Shown piece by piece: positions 8,709-17,730 of a DNA stretch of 64,000 nt (the first letter of the stretch is position 1; each line of letters opens with the position of its first letter). Source of the stretch: Streptomyces sp. AM 4-1-1 (GTDB taxonomy: Bacteria > Actinomycetota > Actinomycetes > Streptomycetales > Streptomycetaceae); contig NZ_CP119145.1 in assembly GCF_029167625.1 (NCBI RefSeq), forward strand, positions 1,612,001-1,676,000, written 5' to 3'. Both the position numbers and the translations under genes were made by a program. Below the pieces are notes generated by a model. It had not been told where the DNA came from. It worked only from the letters and a program-made list of their open reading frames with translations, and did not search any database.

Positions 8709-10370
8709 TCAGGCGGGCGTCAGCCCCGGGTTGCCCGCCTCCGTGACGAACGAACCCGCCGTGCGCACGGGGGCACCGGGCGTGGTGACGGCGGACACCG
8801 TGCGGTAGTCGGCCCGGGCGTGTTCGGTCCCGAGCGTGACCAGGACGTAGCCGCGCCGCCCGTTGTAGAACTTCATGTGCGGGTTGGCGCGCATCTGGTT
8901 GTTCCAGTTGGACGGCGTGTCCGATCCGTCCTTGCCGCTGGTGACGGAGGTGGCGACGATCTCCGTACCGACCGTGCGGGACGACGGGTCGTCGAAGTCC
9001 TTCTTGAGGTCGAAGCCGTAGCCGACGTGCACGTCGCCGGTCAGGACCATCAGGTTGGCGATCCCTGCGGCCTCCGCCCCGGCGAGGACGCGCCGCCGGG
9101 AGGCGGGATAGCCGTCCCAGGCGTCCATGGACAGCTTGAACGCGTCGGTCGGCACGTCGCGCCGCTGCGCGAACGTGACCTGCTGGGGTACGACGTTCCA
9201 CCGGGCGCGCGAGGCGTGCCAGCCGTCGATCAGCCAGCGCTCCTGGGCGGCGCCGGTCATGGTGCGTGACGGGTCCTCGGACTCCGGGCCCGGCTTCTGC
9301 CAGCCGTCCCCGTACGCCTGGTCGCTGCGGTACTGCCGGGTGTCGAGGATGTCGAACTGCGCGAGCCGCCCGAACCGGAGCCGACGGTAGAGCCGCATGT
9401 CCGGACCGGTGGGCCGCTGCGGGGTGCGCAGCGGCTGGTTCTCCCAGTACGCGCGGTAGGCGGCGGCCCTGCGCAGCAGGAACTCCTCCGGCGGTACGTC
9501 GTTCTCGGGGGTGTCGCCCGCGTAGTTGTTCTCGGTCTCGTGGTCGTCCCACGTCACGACGAAGGGGTGCGCGGCGTGGGCGGCCCTCAGGTCGGGGTCG
9601 GACTTGTAGAGGGCGTACCGCAGGCGGTAGTCCTCCAGGGTGACCGTCTCGCGGTTGAAGTGGGCGGGGAGTCTGCGGTCGGTGTAGGCGCGGGCCCCGC
9701 CGGTCGCGGTCACCGCGTACTCGTAGAGGTAGTCCCCGAGGTGGAACACGGCGTCGACGTCCTCGTGGGCGAGGTGTCCGTACGCGGTGTAGTAGCCGTC
9801 GTGGTAGGCCTGGCAGGAGACGGCCGCGAGGCGGAGCGAACGGTTGTCGGCGCCCGGGGCGGGCGCGGTGCGGGTGCGGCCCACCGGGCTGGTCCAGGCG
9901 CCGGCGCGGAAGCGGTAGTAGAAGACGCGGTCGGGATCGAGACCGCGCACCTCGGCGTGCACGCTGTGGTCGAACTCCGGGTGGGCGGTCGCCGACCCGC
10001 GCCGGACGACCCGGCGGAACCTCTCGTCGCGGGCGAGTTCCCAGCGCACCTGGACGCGGGCGCGGGGCAGTCCGTTGCTCGCCTCGTAGGGGCGGGGCGC
10101 GAGTCTCGTCCACAGCAGGACCGAGTCGGGCAGCGGGTCACCGGAGGCCACGCCGAGGGTGAACGGGTCCTCCCGGATCTTCCTCGGGTCCAGCTCGGCG
10201 GCGCTCGCGGCGCCCGCGGCGGGCAGCTCGACGGCGAAGGCGAGCGCGGCGGCGGCTCCGGTGACGGTGAGGAACCGGCGGCGGCCGAGACCGAGCCGCT
10301 GGGCAGCCGCCCGCAGCTCTGCCGAATGGGCCTGTCGGCCGGGCGTGCGGTGAGCGTGTGCGGATGTCAT
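8709..10370 (-). CDS. phoD: PhoD-type alkaline phosphatase/phosphodiesterase, Tat-exported
   Basis: The 553-residue protein has a Tat signal (LGRRRFLTVTGAAAALAF, about residues 28-45). It then has a PhoD N-terminal domain (VASGDPLPDSVLLWTRL) and a calcineurin-like metallophosphatase domain with LGDYLYEY, WDDHETENNYAG and TGDVHVGYGF metal-ligand motifs. It hydrolyses phosphate mono- and diesters outside the cell. A GGGAGGG site precedes the ATG. PhoD in Streptomyces is usually under PhoP control through GTTCACC repeats; none was seen in the 290 bp upstream, so phosphate control of this copy is unproven. Confidence 0.92.
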   Translation of the reverse strand: MTSAHAHRTPGRQAHSAELRAAAQRLGLGRRRFLTVTGAAAALAFAVELPAAGAASAAELDPRKIREDPFTLGVASGDPLPDSVLLWTRLAPRPYEASNGLPRARVQVRWELARDERFRRVVRRGSATAHPEFDHSVHAEVRGLDPDRVFYYRFRAGAWTSPVGRTRTAPAPGADNRSLRLAAVSCQAYHDGYYTAYGHLAHEDVDAVFHLGDYLYEYAVTATGGARAYTDRRLPAHFNRETVTLEDYRLRYALYKSDPDLRAAHAAHPFVVTWDDHETENNYAGDTPENDVPPEEFLLRRAAAYRAYWENQPLRTPQRPTGPDMRLYRRLRFGRLAQFDILDTRQYRSDQAYGDGWQKPGPESEDPSRTMTGAAQERWLIDGWHASRARWNVVPQQVTFAQRRDVPTDAFKLSMDAWDGYPASRRRVLAGAEAAGIANLMVLTGDVHVGYGFDLKKDFDDPSSRTVGTEIVATSVTSGKDGSDTPSNWNNQMRANPHMKFYNGRRGYVLVTLGTEHARADYRTVSAVTTPGAPVRTAGSFVTEAGNPGLTPA

Positions 10371-10658
10371 GTTGCCCTCCCCTGACGGCTGGTGTCAGAG
10401 GTATTGCATTGCGGGCGGACAACCGCACGCTGTCGTGTACACAACATTCTTATGGCCACCCGATGATCTTCACGTGTCGTGCCCTCAGCACTGGCGGCAC
10501 CGCATGGACCTCTACCGTACGAAGCCGGAGCGGCGGCGCCAACTCCGTTCCAAATGCACGGACTTGCAGGTTTTCCGACAACCTGACGGGGAGGCACCTT
10601 TACCCCGTATGCTCACGCTTCCCGGTATTCACGGAAACCACACGCAAGGAACACACAC
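10371..10658. other. Divergent intergenic region between phoD and the lamin-tail protein gene
   Basis: 288 bp with markedly lower GC content than its surroundings (for example around 10430-10470 and 10555-10580), as expected for two divergent promoters. No clear PHO box, palindrome or small gene was seen. Confidence 0.4.
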
Positions 10659-11126
10659 ATGCGCATAGGCAGCGCTGCGCCTCTCGCACTGGCAGCGGCC
10701 ACCGCCCTGGCGGGCTCGCTCCTCGCCACCACCCCCGCCTCGGCGGCCACGCACCAGGGCGGACTGCACCTCGGGAAGATCCAGTACGACAGTCCGGGCA
10801 AGGACACCCGGACGAACGCGTCCCTCAACGCGGAGTGGGTCGACATCCACAACAACGGCAGGACGAAGATCCAGCTCAAGGGCTACCGGCTGAAGGACAA
10901 CACCGGATACACGTACACCTTCGGCAGCTACACCATCGCCGCGGGAAAGACGGTCAAGGTCCGCACCGGCAAGGGCAAGAACGCCTCGGGCAGCGTGTAC
11001 TGGAACCGCGGTTCCTACGTCTGGAACAACACCGGGGACAAGGCACGGCTGATCAAGCCGGACGGGAAGCTGCTGGACTCCTGCTCCTGGACGAAGGCGA
11101 ACAAGGGCACCCAGAACTGCCACTGA
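10659..11126 (+). CDS. Secreted lamin-tail-domain (LTD) protein
   Basis: The 155-residue protein starts with a Sec signal peptide (hydrophobic core to residue ~27, cleavage after ASAA likely). The mature part is a single Ig-like lamin tail domain: LGKIQYDSPG...LNAEWVDIHNNGRTKIQLKGYRLKDN, a Gly/Lys-rich strand pattern, and NNTGDKARLIKPDGKLLDSCSW near the end. Two Cys residues near the C-terminus could form a disulfide. LTD domains often mediate binding next to nucleases or phosphatases; here the domain is alone. AAGGAA precedes the ATG. Function is unknown beyond an extracellular binding role. Confidence 0.85.
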   Translation: MRIGSAAPLALAAATALAGSLLATTPASAATHQGGLHLGKIQYDSPGKDTRTNASLNAEWVDIHNNGRTKIQLKGYRLKDNTGYTYTFGSYTIAAGKTVKVRTGKGKNASGSVYWNRGSYVWNNTGDKARLIKPDGKLLDSCSWTKANKGTQNCH

Positions 11127-11280
11127 TCACCACGGCCGACCGGCTGAGCAGCTGAGCAGCTGAGCGACCGACCGGCCGACCGGCCGACCAGTCGCCGCGC
11201 GCCGGTGCGCGAGCCGTACGAGCCGCGCGCCAGTGCCCCTGGTCCGCGCGCTCCCCCGCCGGCGGCGGCCGGCCGCCGCG

Positions 11281-11313
11281 TGCCCCGGTCCGGGAGTCAT
11301 CCGGACCGGGGCA
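11281..11313 (+). terminator. Strong hairpin terminator after the lamin-tail gene
   Basis: A perfect 13-bp stem (TGCCCCGGTCCGG / CCGGACCGGGGCA) with a 7-nt loop. It lies 155 bp past the lamin-tail stop and upstream of the VOC gene. The intervening 11127-11280 holds short GAGCAGCT and GACCGGCC repeats and no gene. Confidence 0.7.
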
Positions 11314-11464
11314 CGGTTGACGTGGCGCAGGGCGGGACCTGAACGACCGCATCCGCCGCACACCATCGACCGGGGGCGATGCCCCCGGCTCCGGCGCCCG
11401 GGGCGGCGCCGCTCGACGGTCGTAGTCTGGGGCGCAGCAGCCGCTTCCACCTCAGGAGTCGTCG

Positions 11465-11812
11465 ATGTCCGTCCGCCGGGTCGTTCCGAATCTGTCGACC
11501 GGGGCCATGGCCGAGAACGCCGAGTTCTACGGTCTGCTGGGCTTCGAGGAAGTCATGAACCACGGCTGGATCATGACCCTCGCCTCCCCCACCAGCCCTG
11601 CCGCCCAGGCCAGTTTCATGACCGCCGACAGAACGGCACCGGTCGCGCCGGACCTGAGTGTCGAGGTCGACGACGTGGACGCGGCGTACGCGGTGATGCG
11701 CGAGGCGGGTGCGGAGATCGTGCATCCGCTCCAGGACGAGGAGTGGGGGGTGCGGCGCTTCTTCGTCCGCGATCCGGACGGGCGTGTGATCAACGTACTG
11801 GGTCATCGCTGA
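11465..11812 (+). CDS. VOC superfamily (glyoxalase/bleomycin-resistance-like) protein
   Basis: A 115-residue single-domain protein with the paired beta-alpha-beta-beta-beta fold of vicinal-oxygen-chelate proteins. It starts with VVPNLSTGAMAENAEFYGLLGFEE and ends with GVRRFFVRDPDGRVINVLGHR, the C-terminal strand carrying the usual metal-site residues. AGGAG precedes the ATG. The substrate cannot be predicted. It stands alone between a terminator and the tandem repeat at 11832. Confidence 0.85.
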   Translation: MSVRRVVPNLSTGAMAENAEFYGLLGFEEVMNHGWIMTLASPTSPAAQASFMTADRTAPVAPDLSVEVDDVDAAYAVMREAGAEIVHPLQDEEWGVRRFFVRDPDGRVINVLGHR

Positions 11813-11831
11813 CCGGCGGGAGCGGCGCACC

Positions 11832-11891
11832 AGGGATCGGCGTAGCGGGGATCGGCGTAGCGGGGATCGGCGTAGCGGGGATCGGCGTACC
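11832..11891. repeat. Four tandem copies of a 15-bp unit
   Basis: GGGGATCGGCGTAGC repeated four times head to tail (first copy begins A, last ends ACC). It starts 19 bp beyond the VOC stop codon and lies downstream of the convergent LuxR gene. Because 15 is a multiple of three, it keeps frames open in all directions (YADPR in one, GIGVA in another), but no gene with a ribosome site covers it. Confidence 0.85.
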
Positions 11892-12031
11892 GGTTGATTC
11901 GGGGATACGCCGGTCGGGGAAGCGGCTGAGCGCGGAGGCGGGGCGGGGAGTTCCGGGAGGGGTGCGGGGTCGCGTCCGTCGTTCCTCGTCCCTGTGCCGA
12001 CGTACCGCCGTACCGCCGTACCCTCAAGCCG

Positions 12032-14941
12032 TCATGCCGTCGACCGCGCCATCACGATGCGGGTGATCTCGACGCGTGACTTGGCGCCGAGCTTGCGGTA
12101 GGCGCGGGTGAGCGCCGCCTCCACGGTCTTGACGCTGAGGACCAGACCGGCCGCGATCTCGCGGTTGGTGGCGCCCTGGGCGACGCGTGCGACCACGTTG
12201 CGCTCGGTCGGGCTGAGGCTTTCGGACCAGGAGCCTCCGTCGGGGAGCCGGATCGGACCGTCCTCGACCCGGTCGCGTTCGGCGCGGACCACGGAGACCC
12301 CGGTCCTGGCGCCCGCCCTGGTGTAGATCCGCAGGGCCTCCGTGAACGCGGCCTGGGATGCCCCGGCGTCGCCCAGACGACGGCGGACCCGTCCCAGCGC
12401 CAGTCTGGTGCGTGCCTCCTCCATGGGGTACCGGGCGGCGTGGAGGCGGGCCGCCGCGTCCTCGAATCCAGCTGCCGCCGCGTCGAGTTCGCCGCGGGCC
12501 TCGCTGACGGCGGCCGCCGCCCGGTCGAGCGTGGCGACGACGCCGGACCGTCCGAGCCGCCCGGCCTGGAAGCGTGCCCGGGTGATGACCGCGTCCGCCT
12601 CGTCCGTGGCGCCGCTGCGTGCCAGGGCCTCCGCCAGGTCGGCGTGCCAACGCCGCGTCGCGGGGTCCCGCTGCCCCTGCGCGGTCTCCATCTCGCCGGT
12701 GCGGCGCAGCAGTTCGGCCGCCTGCGCGCTCTGACCGCTGAACAGCCGGACCCGGCCCTCGGCGTGCAGGGCCCGGGGGAGGAAGAGCCGGTCGTCGTCG
12801 TCCTCGCTGTGCTGTCTGGCCGCCTCCGCCGCGGCCAGCGCCTGGCTCAGGCTGCCGCCCGCCGTCTCGGCGAGCGAGACCGCGTACCAGGCGGGTCCCT
12901 GGCTGAGCCCCGCCTGTTCGGCGATGCGCAGGCTCTGCCTCGCGATGGTCAGCGCCTGTCGGCACCGGCCGCGCTGGATCTCCACCTGGGCGAGGCCGAT
13001 CAGGCACTGGCTCAGACAGTCCGCCGAGCCCCGTTGCCGCAAGGTGTAGACGAGGGTGCGCAGTTCGTTTCTGGCCTCGTCCAACTCGTCATGCACCAGA
13101 TGGAATCGGTGCTTGAGGTAGATCGGGCCGTTGTGGTGGGTCATGGCGTACACGTCGTGCGGTTCGGCGAGCGCGGCGGCCAGGGTCTCCTCCGCCTCCG
13201 GGAACCCCAGGAAGAGTTCCAGGGCTGCCTGTTGGGTCAGCGCCAGCAGCTCGGTGCGCCGGTCCCCGGTGCGCGCCGCGAGCCCGGTGGCGCGGACGGC
13301 GTGGCCGTGGGCGCGGGCTGCCGAGCCTCCCACCATCCACTCGCGCCAGCTCATGCGGTAGTGGAGCTGGGCCAGCAGTCCCGGGTCCCGGCCCGCGTCG
13401 CGCATCGCCTCCGGGAACACGTCCGTGATCTCGGACATCGCCTGACCGCAGGAGTCGACGACCACGTTCCAGGCGCGTACCCGGTCGGCGGGCCGTTCGG
13501 CGTCGCCCAGGACCTCGTACGCGAGCTGCCGGGCGAAGTCGAGGTCCCCGGCGTCCAGCCCGTCCTCCGCGGCGGTGAGCCGGCGGTCGGTGTCGACGCC
13601 GGTCTCGTCGGCCGGGGTGTGTTCCGCGGCGAGCCGGCCGAGTCTCGCCGCCGTTCCCGGCGCCCCCCGACGGCGCGCGGCGGTGGCCGCGTCGGCCAGC
13701 CGGGCCGCCACCGCGGAGTCGGGCCCCTCGGTGAACCGGGCGAGGTGGTGGGCGCGTTCGACCGCGTCGTCGGTCGCGTCGGCCAGTGCGCGGTGGGCGT
13801 TGATCCGCAGTTCGTACGGGGTCTCCGCCTGGAGCACCATCGGCGTCAGCGGGTCCAGGAAGGTGATGGTTCCGTGGTCGGGCGCCTGGAGGATGCCGTG
13901 GCGTACGCAGGTGTCGATGTCGGCCGACGCGTGGTAGCAGCCCGCGCGTTGGAGCAGTTCCACCGTGGGGCGGACGGCGGCGCTCGCGGTGACCAGCGCC
14001 TGGCGGGCGCTCGCCGGGAGGGCGTCGATCCGGTCGAGTACCGGCCGGCGCAGGGACTCGGGAACGGGCAGGGGTTCCGCCAGGTCGGGCAGGGTGCCCC
14101 CGGTGACGCGGACGTGCTCGCCGAGAGCGGAGCTGAGTTCCAGTACCGTACGGGGATTTCCGCCACCGGTCCGGTGCAGGCGGGCGAGGAGCGGCCGGGG
14201 CCAGACCGGTTCGTCGTGCCCGTCGAGCAGTTCGGCGGTCTCGCGTACGGTCATGGGCGGCGCCGGCACCGTGAGTACCGGCCGCGGACACAGCTCCCGC
14301 GCCTGGGCGCTCCCCAGCTCCCCGGGGCGGGCCGCGGAGGGGCCCGGCCGGGCGTCGGCCTCGTGTCCGTGGCCGTCCGTGCGCAGGGCCACGAGTACCG
14401 CCGGTCCGGGGCCGGCGCGTCTGGCGAGGAAGACCAGGATCTCCGCTGTCGGCGCGTCCAGCCACTGGGCGTCGTCGACGACCAGCAGAAGCGGACCGGT
14501 GTCCGCCAGCAGGGTGAGGACCTTGCGGACGGCGACGCGCAGGACGAGCGCGTCACGGCCGCCGGTCGGATCGGTCCCGGCGGGCGGCGTGCTCCGCAGG
14601 AGCGCTCCTTCGAGCACGGCCCGCTCGTGGGAGCCGAGTCGGGCGAGGACATCGTCCCCGACGGCGGCCAGCAGGTCGATGAGCCCGAGGAAGGGGCTGT
14701 CCCGCTCGGAGGGGGACGGGGAACAGCGCAGGATTCGGTGGCCCCGGTCGCCCAGCTCCCGCGTCAGCCGGGACACCACCGTCGTCCGGCCGATGCCCGG
14801 CGGCCCGGTGAGGAGGACGCCGCCACCGTCCGCGAGGTGGTCCCGGACGGCGCCGTGCAGGGCGTCCCTGCCGACGGCTCGGCGGCGGGGCGGCCGGGGG
14901 TCTGCCGGGGTCTTCGCCAACAGGGTGGTCGGCTCAGTCAT
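12032..14941 (-). CDS. Large ATP-binding LuxR-family regulator (LAL)
   Basis: The 969-residue protein has an N-terminal AAA/STAND-type ATPase, a long helical repeat (TPR-like) middle, and a C-terminal LuxR/GerE helix-turn-helix (LSPTERNVVARVAQGATNRE then VKTVEAALTRAYRKLG). This is the LAL architecture common among Streptomyces activators. The P-loop reads GPPGIGRTT (residues 46-54) with Arg where Lys is nearly invariant; Walker B is LLLVVDDAQWLD. ATG 14941 follows GGAGGGG by 5 nt; an upstream in-frame ATG at 14971 has no such site. The target and ligand are unknown. The next gene upstream on this strand is the M4 protease, but strong hairpins lie between. Confidence 0.88.
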   Translation of the reverse strand: MTEPTTLLAKTPADPRPPRRRAVGRDALHGAVRDHLADGGGVLLTGPPGIGRTTVVSRLTRELGDRGHRILRCSPSPSERDSPFLGLIDLLAAVGDDVLARLGSHERAVLEGALLRSTPPAGTDPTGGRDALVLRVAVRKVLTLLADTGPLLLVVDDAQWLDAPTAEILVFLARRAGPGPAVLVALRTDGHGHEADARPGPSAARPGELGSAQARELCPRPVLTVPAPPMTVRETAELLDGHDEPVWPRPLLARLHRTGGGNPRTVLELSSALGEHVRVTGGTLPDLAEPLPVPESLRRPVLDRIDALPASARQALVTASAAVRPTVELLQRAGCYHASADIDTCVRHGILQAPDHGTITFLDPLTPMVLQAETPYELRINAHRALADATDDAVERAHHLARFTEGPDSAVAARLADAATAARRRGAPGTAARLGRLAAEHTPADETGVDTDRRLTAAEDGLDAGDLDFARQLAYEVLGDAERPADRVRAWNVVVDSCGQAMSEITDVFPEAMRDAGRDPGLLAQLHYRMSWREWMVGGSAARAHGHAVRATGLAARTGDRRTELLALTQQAALELFLGFPEAEETLAAALAEPHDVYAMTHHNGPIYLKHRFHLVHDELDEARNELRTLVYTLRQRGSADCLSQCLIGLAQVEIQRGRCRQALTIARQSLRIAEQAGLSQGPAWYAVSLAETAGGSLSQALAAAEAARQHSEDDDDRLFLPRALHAEGRVRLFSGQSAQAAELLRRTGEMETAQGQRDPATRRWHADLAEALARSGATDEADAVITRARFQAGRLGRSGVVATLDRAAAAVSEARGELDAAAAGFEDAAARLHAARYPMEEARTRLALGRVRRRLGDAGASQAAFTEALRIYTRAGARTGVSVVRAERDRVEDGPIRLPDGGSWSESLSPTERNVVARVAQGATNREIAAGLVLSVKTVEAALTRAYRKLGAKSRVEITRIVMARSTA

Positions 14942-15082
14942 CGGGGCCCCTCCGCACACAGCCTCGTCCACGCTCCGAATCGGATCATGAACCTGCCACT
15001 CGTCATGCCGCGCCGAATGTAGGACTGTCCTGGACGAAGGTCAACACCTCTTGGGCGCTTGCGGGTTCGGGCCGGGCATACG

Positions 15083-15116
15083 ACCGGGCCGGCAGTGGGG
15101 AGACTGCCGGCCCGGT
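15083..15116 (-). terminator. Perfect 14-bp hairpin between the LuxR regulator and the metalloprotease
   Basis: ACCGGGCCGGCAGT pairs perfectly with ACTGCCGGCCCGGT around a 6-nt loop. It lies about 105 bp downstream of the metalloprotease stop and upstream of the LuxR gene, and can insulate one from the other. Confidence 0.7.
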
Positions 15117-15181
15117 GGTGTTCAGGTGCGCGGACGGAGGGACGCCCGGTCACGCGGCCGTGGCGGCCCCGTGTCCGGTGA

Positions 15182-15204
15182 CGGCCGTGTCAGTGACACG
15201 GCCG
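15182..15204 (-). terminator. Hairpin immediately downstream of the metalloprotease gene
   Basis: A perfect 10-bp stem (CGGCCGTGTC / GACACGGCCG) with a 3-nt loop, 17 bp after the stop codon at 15222. Together with the hairpin at 15083 it forms a double terminator. Confidence 0.7.
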
Positions 15205-15221
15205 CTCCCGGGTGTCCGGTT

Positions 15222-17393
15222 TCAGCAGGCTCCCTGGTCCTTCCAGACGGCCCAGGAACCGGGGGCGTCCGGCTGGGCACCGGTCGAGTACCACTGAGAG
15301 GCCCAGGTGTGACCGTTGTACGAGACCTGGTCACCCGGCGAGTAACTGCTGGTCGCGTTCCAGGCCGGCAGGTTGCCGCAGCCCTGCGGCGGGTTGCCGC
15401 CGCCGGTGGTGATGGTCCAGGTGAACGTGGCCTCACCGGTGGCGTTGTCGGTGTTCTTCGCCGTGACCTTCACGGACGAGGTGCCGGCGGTGGTCGGCGT
15501 ACCCGTGACGCGGCCGGTGGAGGCGTTGATCGTCAGTCCGGCGGGCAGGCCGGTGGCGCTGTAGGTCAGTGCCTTGCCACCCGGGTCGCTCGCCTGGATC
15601 TGCAGGGAGACCTCGGTGCCGACGGTGCCGTTCTGGTTACCCGGGCTGGTCACCGAGGGCGAGCCGGGCTGGCTGTTGCAGCTGCCGGGGACCGGGTCGG
15701 CGCCGGTGACGCTGACCGCCGCCCAGGCGGCGTCGATGGTGTTGTACTCGGTGCAGTGGGCGCCGTAGAGGTCGGCCGCCGCGCGCAGCGAGTCGGTGCG
15801 GGCCTGGTGGAAGTTCTCCCGGCTGTTGGCGTAGGAGGCCAGCGCCTTGTACCAGATCTTGCCGACCTTGTCGTTGCCGATGCCGGTGACCGTGGAGTTG
15901 TTACAGGTCGGGCTGTTGCCGTAACCGTGGTTGCCACTGCCGACGGCGGCGAGGAAGAACCAGTGGTTGAGCGGGCCCATGGAGTAGTGCGGGTCCAGGT
16001 TGCCGTTGTTGCTGCTCCAGCAGTCGGGCGACTGGCCGTCGAGCGAGGGCTGGTTCATCCAGCGCAGCGGCTGGTTGTTGCCGCTGATGTTGATCAGCTC
16101 ACCCATGGTGTAGTCCGGCGGGTCCACCGGGTTGTTGGCGTAGAACTCGACGAGGGTGCCGAAGATGTCGCTGGTGCCCTCGTTCATGCCGCCGGTCTCG
16201 CCGGTCTCGTCCCAGCCGGTGAGCGCGCCGCTCACGCCGTGGCTCATCTCGTGGCCCGCGACGTCGAGTTCGACCAGCGGACGGGCGTTGCCCTGGCCGT
16301 CCCCGTACGTCATCTGGCTGCCGTCCCAGAAGGCGTTCACGTACGCGTTGCCGTAGTGGGTCCGGGAGGGGACGCCCCTGCCGTCACCGAAGATGCCGTT
16401 GCGGCCCTGGGCGTTCTTGAAGTAGTCGAACGTCATCGCCGCGCCGTAGTGGGCGTCGACAGCGGCGGACGCGGGGTCGCTGTTGGACCCGTTGCCGAAG
16501 TTGCCGGTCGAGTTGGTGAAGGTGGTGCCGGTGCCGTTGGTGGCGTGGTTGAGGTTGGTCGTGTAGCCGTTGCCGTGCGACGGGTCCTTCATCGCGTAGC
16601 TGCTGCCGGACTGCGTCAGGTCGATCGAGACCTTGCCGCTGTAGATCGACTGGCCGGTGCCCGCGGTGTTGAGGCCGGAGGCGGGCTTCTGGGCGGCGGC
16701 GACCGAAGCGGCCACACGCGCGTCCCCGGAGGCCGCGAAGGTGTGCACCTCGTCGTTGGTGCGCACGACCTTGCCGGACCTGGCGTCCACCAGGACGTGG
16801 AGGCGGCTGGGCGTCTGGTCCGCGCGGACCCCGCTGACGACGCTCTCCCACACGAGGGTCGCCGCGCTGCCTTCCATCTGCACGGCGAGCTTCGGCGTGG
16901 AGACCGAGTCGACACGGCCCTCGAAGGCGCCCTTCGCGGCCTTGGTGGCGCCGGAGGCGGCCAGTTCGGGCTTGGTGGACACGGCCCCCGACGTCTGCGA
17001 GCCGGTCGCCAGCGACTCGTACGTCCCGTCCTTCTTCAGGCGTACGACGACGTCACCGCCGTAGGCCGGCAGGCCCTTGTACTTCCGGTCGAACCGGACG
17101 GAGGCGGAGCCGTCGCGGTCGACGGCCACGTTCCTGACCGCGAAGACGTCTCCGTCGGCCTGGTGCGCGGCGCCCGCGTGGGCCGCCAGCGCCTTCTGCG
17201 CGTGGTCCGCGACGCGGCTGCGGACCTCGGGCGTCGGGTCGGTCGTGAAGGGGGCCGCGGCGAAGGCGCTGGGCCCGGCCGTGGGCGTGGGCGCCGGCGC
17301 GGGGGCCGCGAGCGCCACGGGAAGGGCGATGGCGGAGGCGGACACGCACGCCAGTGTGGCCGTCAGGAGCCGGGCGGTTCTTGGTATGTACAT
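15222..17393 (-). CDS. Secreted M4-family (thermolysin-like) zinc metalloprotease with Ig-like and chitin-binding C-terminal domains
   Basis: The 723-residue protein has a Sec signal peptide (to about residue 30), an FTP/PepSY-type propeptide, and then the M4 catalytic domain. HEMSH is at residues 381-385, followed by NEGTSDIFG supplying the third zinc ligand and DPHYSMGPLNHWFF with the catalytic His. The catalytic domain ends in an Ala-rich helical half. A cadherin/Ig-like domain (LTYSATGLPAGLTINASTGRV) and a family 5/12 carbohydrate-binding module (YSPGDQVSYNGHTW...QPDAPGSWAVWKDQG) follow. The tail should anchor it to chitin or similar insoluble substrate. It is monocistronic with two downstream hairpins. 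Its ribosome site (AGGAAA) is unusually far from the ATG. Confidence 0.93.
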   Translation of the reverse strand: MYIPRTARLLTATLACVSASAIALPVALAAPAPAPTPTAGPSAFAAAPFTTDPTPEVRSRVADHAQKALAAHAGAAHQADGDVFAVRNVAVDRDGSASVRFDRKYKGLPAYGGDVVVRLKKDGTYESLATGSQTSGAVSTKPELAASGATKAAKGAFEGRVDSVSTPKLAVQMEGSAATLVWESVVSGVRADQTPSRLHVLVDARSGKVVRTNDEVHTFAASGDARVAASVAAAQKPASGLNTAGTGQSIYSGKVSIDLTQSGSSYAMKDPSHGNGYTTNLNHATNGTGTTFTNSTGNFGNGSNSDPASAAVDAHYGAAMTFDYFKNAQGRNGIFGDGRGVPSRTHYGNAYVNAFWDGSQMTYGDGQGNARPLVELDVAGHEMSHGVSGALTGWDETGETGGMNEGTSDIFGTLVEFYANNPVDPPDYTMGELINISGNNQPLRWMNQPSLDGQSPDCWSSNNGNLDPHYSMGPLNHWFFLAAVGSGNHGYGNSPTCNNSTVTGIGNDKVGKIWYKALASYANSRENFHQARTDSLRAAADLYGAHCTEYNTIDAAWAAVSVTGADPVPGSCNSQPGSPSVTSPGNQNGTVGTEVSLQIQASDPGGKALTYSATGLPAGLTINASTGRVTGTPTTAGTSSVKVTAKNTDNATGEATFTWTITTGGGNPPQGCGNLPAWNATSSYSPGDQVSYNGHTWASQWYSTGAQPDAPGSWAVWKDQGAC

Positions 17394-17730
17394 AGGAGCG
17401 GGGGTTTCCTTTCACCTCATACACGGAGGCCGCGGCCGCTGGGTCGCGTGGGCGGTGACGGAGCCAGCGGTCACATGCGGATGTGCGGGCGACGACGCTC
17501 GTGGGTGGAGCGGCGCCGACGCATGAGTGTGCGGAGATGAGAGGTCCGGCTGCCAGGCACTGGGCGAATGGCGAGGGGTTTCCCTATCCCGGCGGGCAGG
17601 GCCGGGGGCAGGCGGCGGCCGGTTCGCCGGGCGGGCCGGTCTTCCCCCGGCCGCCGGTCACCCGGACCGCTCCGCGCGCGGACCCCGGCCCGCCGTCCGT
17701 GCCGTCCGTGCCGTCCGTGGGTCCCCGGGT
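17394..17730. other. Intergenic region upstream of the metalloprotease and downstream of the SIP gene
   Basis: 337 bp. It includes CCGTCCGTG triplication at about 17694-17718 next to the SIP stop, and a CGGCGGCCGG ... CCGGCCGCCG inverted pair around 17612-17665 that may terminate the iron-siderophore transcript. The protease promoter must lie in 17400-17530, but no box was assigned. No gene was seen. Confidence 0.4.

Noticed and set aside
10371..10658. PHO box upstream of phoD
   Set aside because: No pair of GTTCACC-like repeats could be found on either strand; only isolated TTCACG words occur.
11803..12027. Minus-strand frame with YADPR repeats
   Set aside because: Created by the 15-bp tandem repeat; no ribosome site and no family resemblance.
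12440..15022. 860-residue plus-strand open frame
   Set aside because: Antisense to the LuxR-family regulator, Gly/Val/Gln/Arg-rich, no recognisable domain.
15051..17540. 829-residue plus-strand open frame
   Set aside because: Antisense to the metalloprotease, valine/glycine-rich shadow frame.
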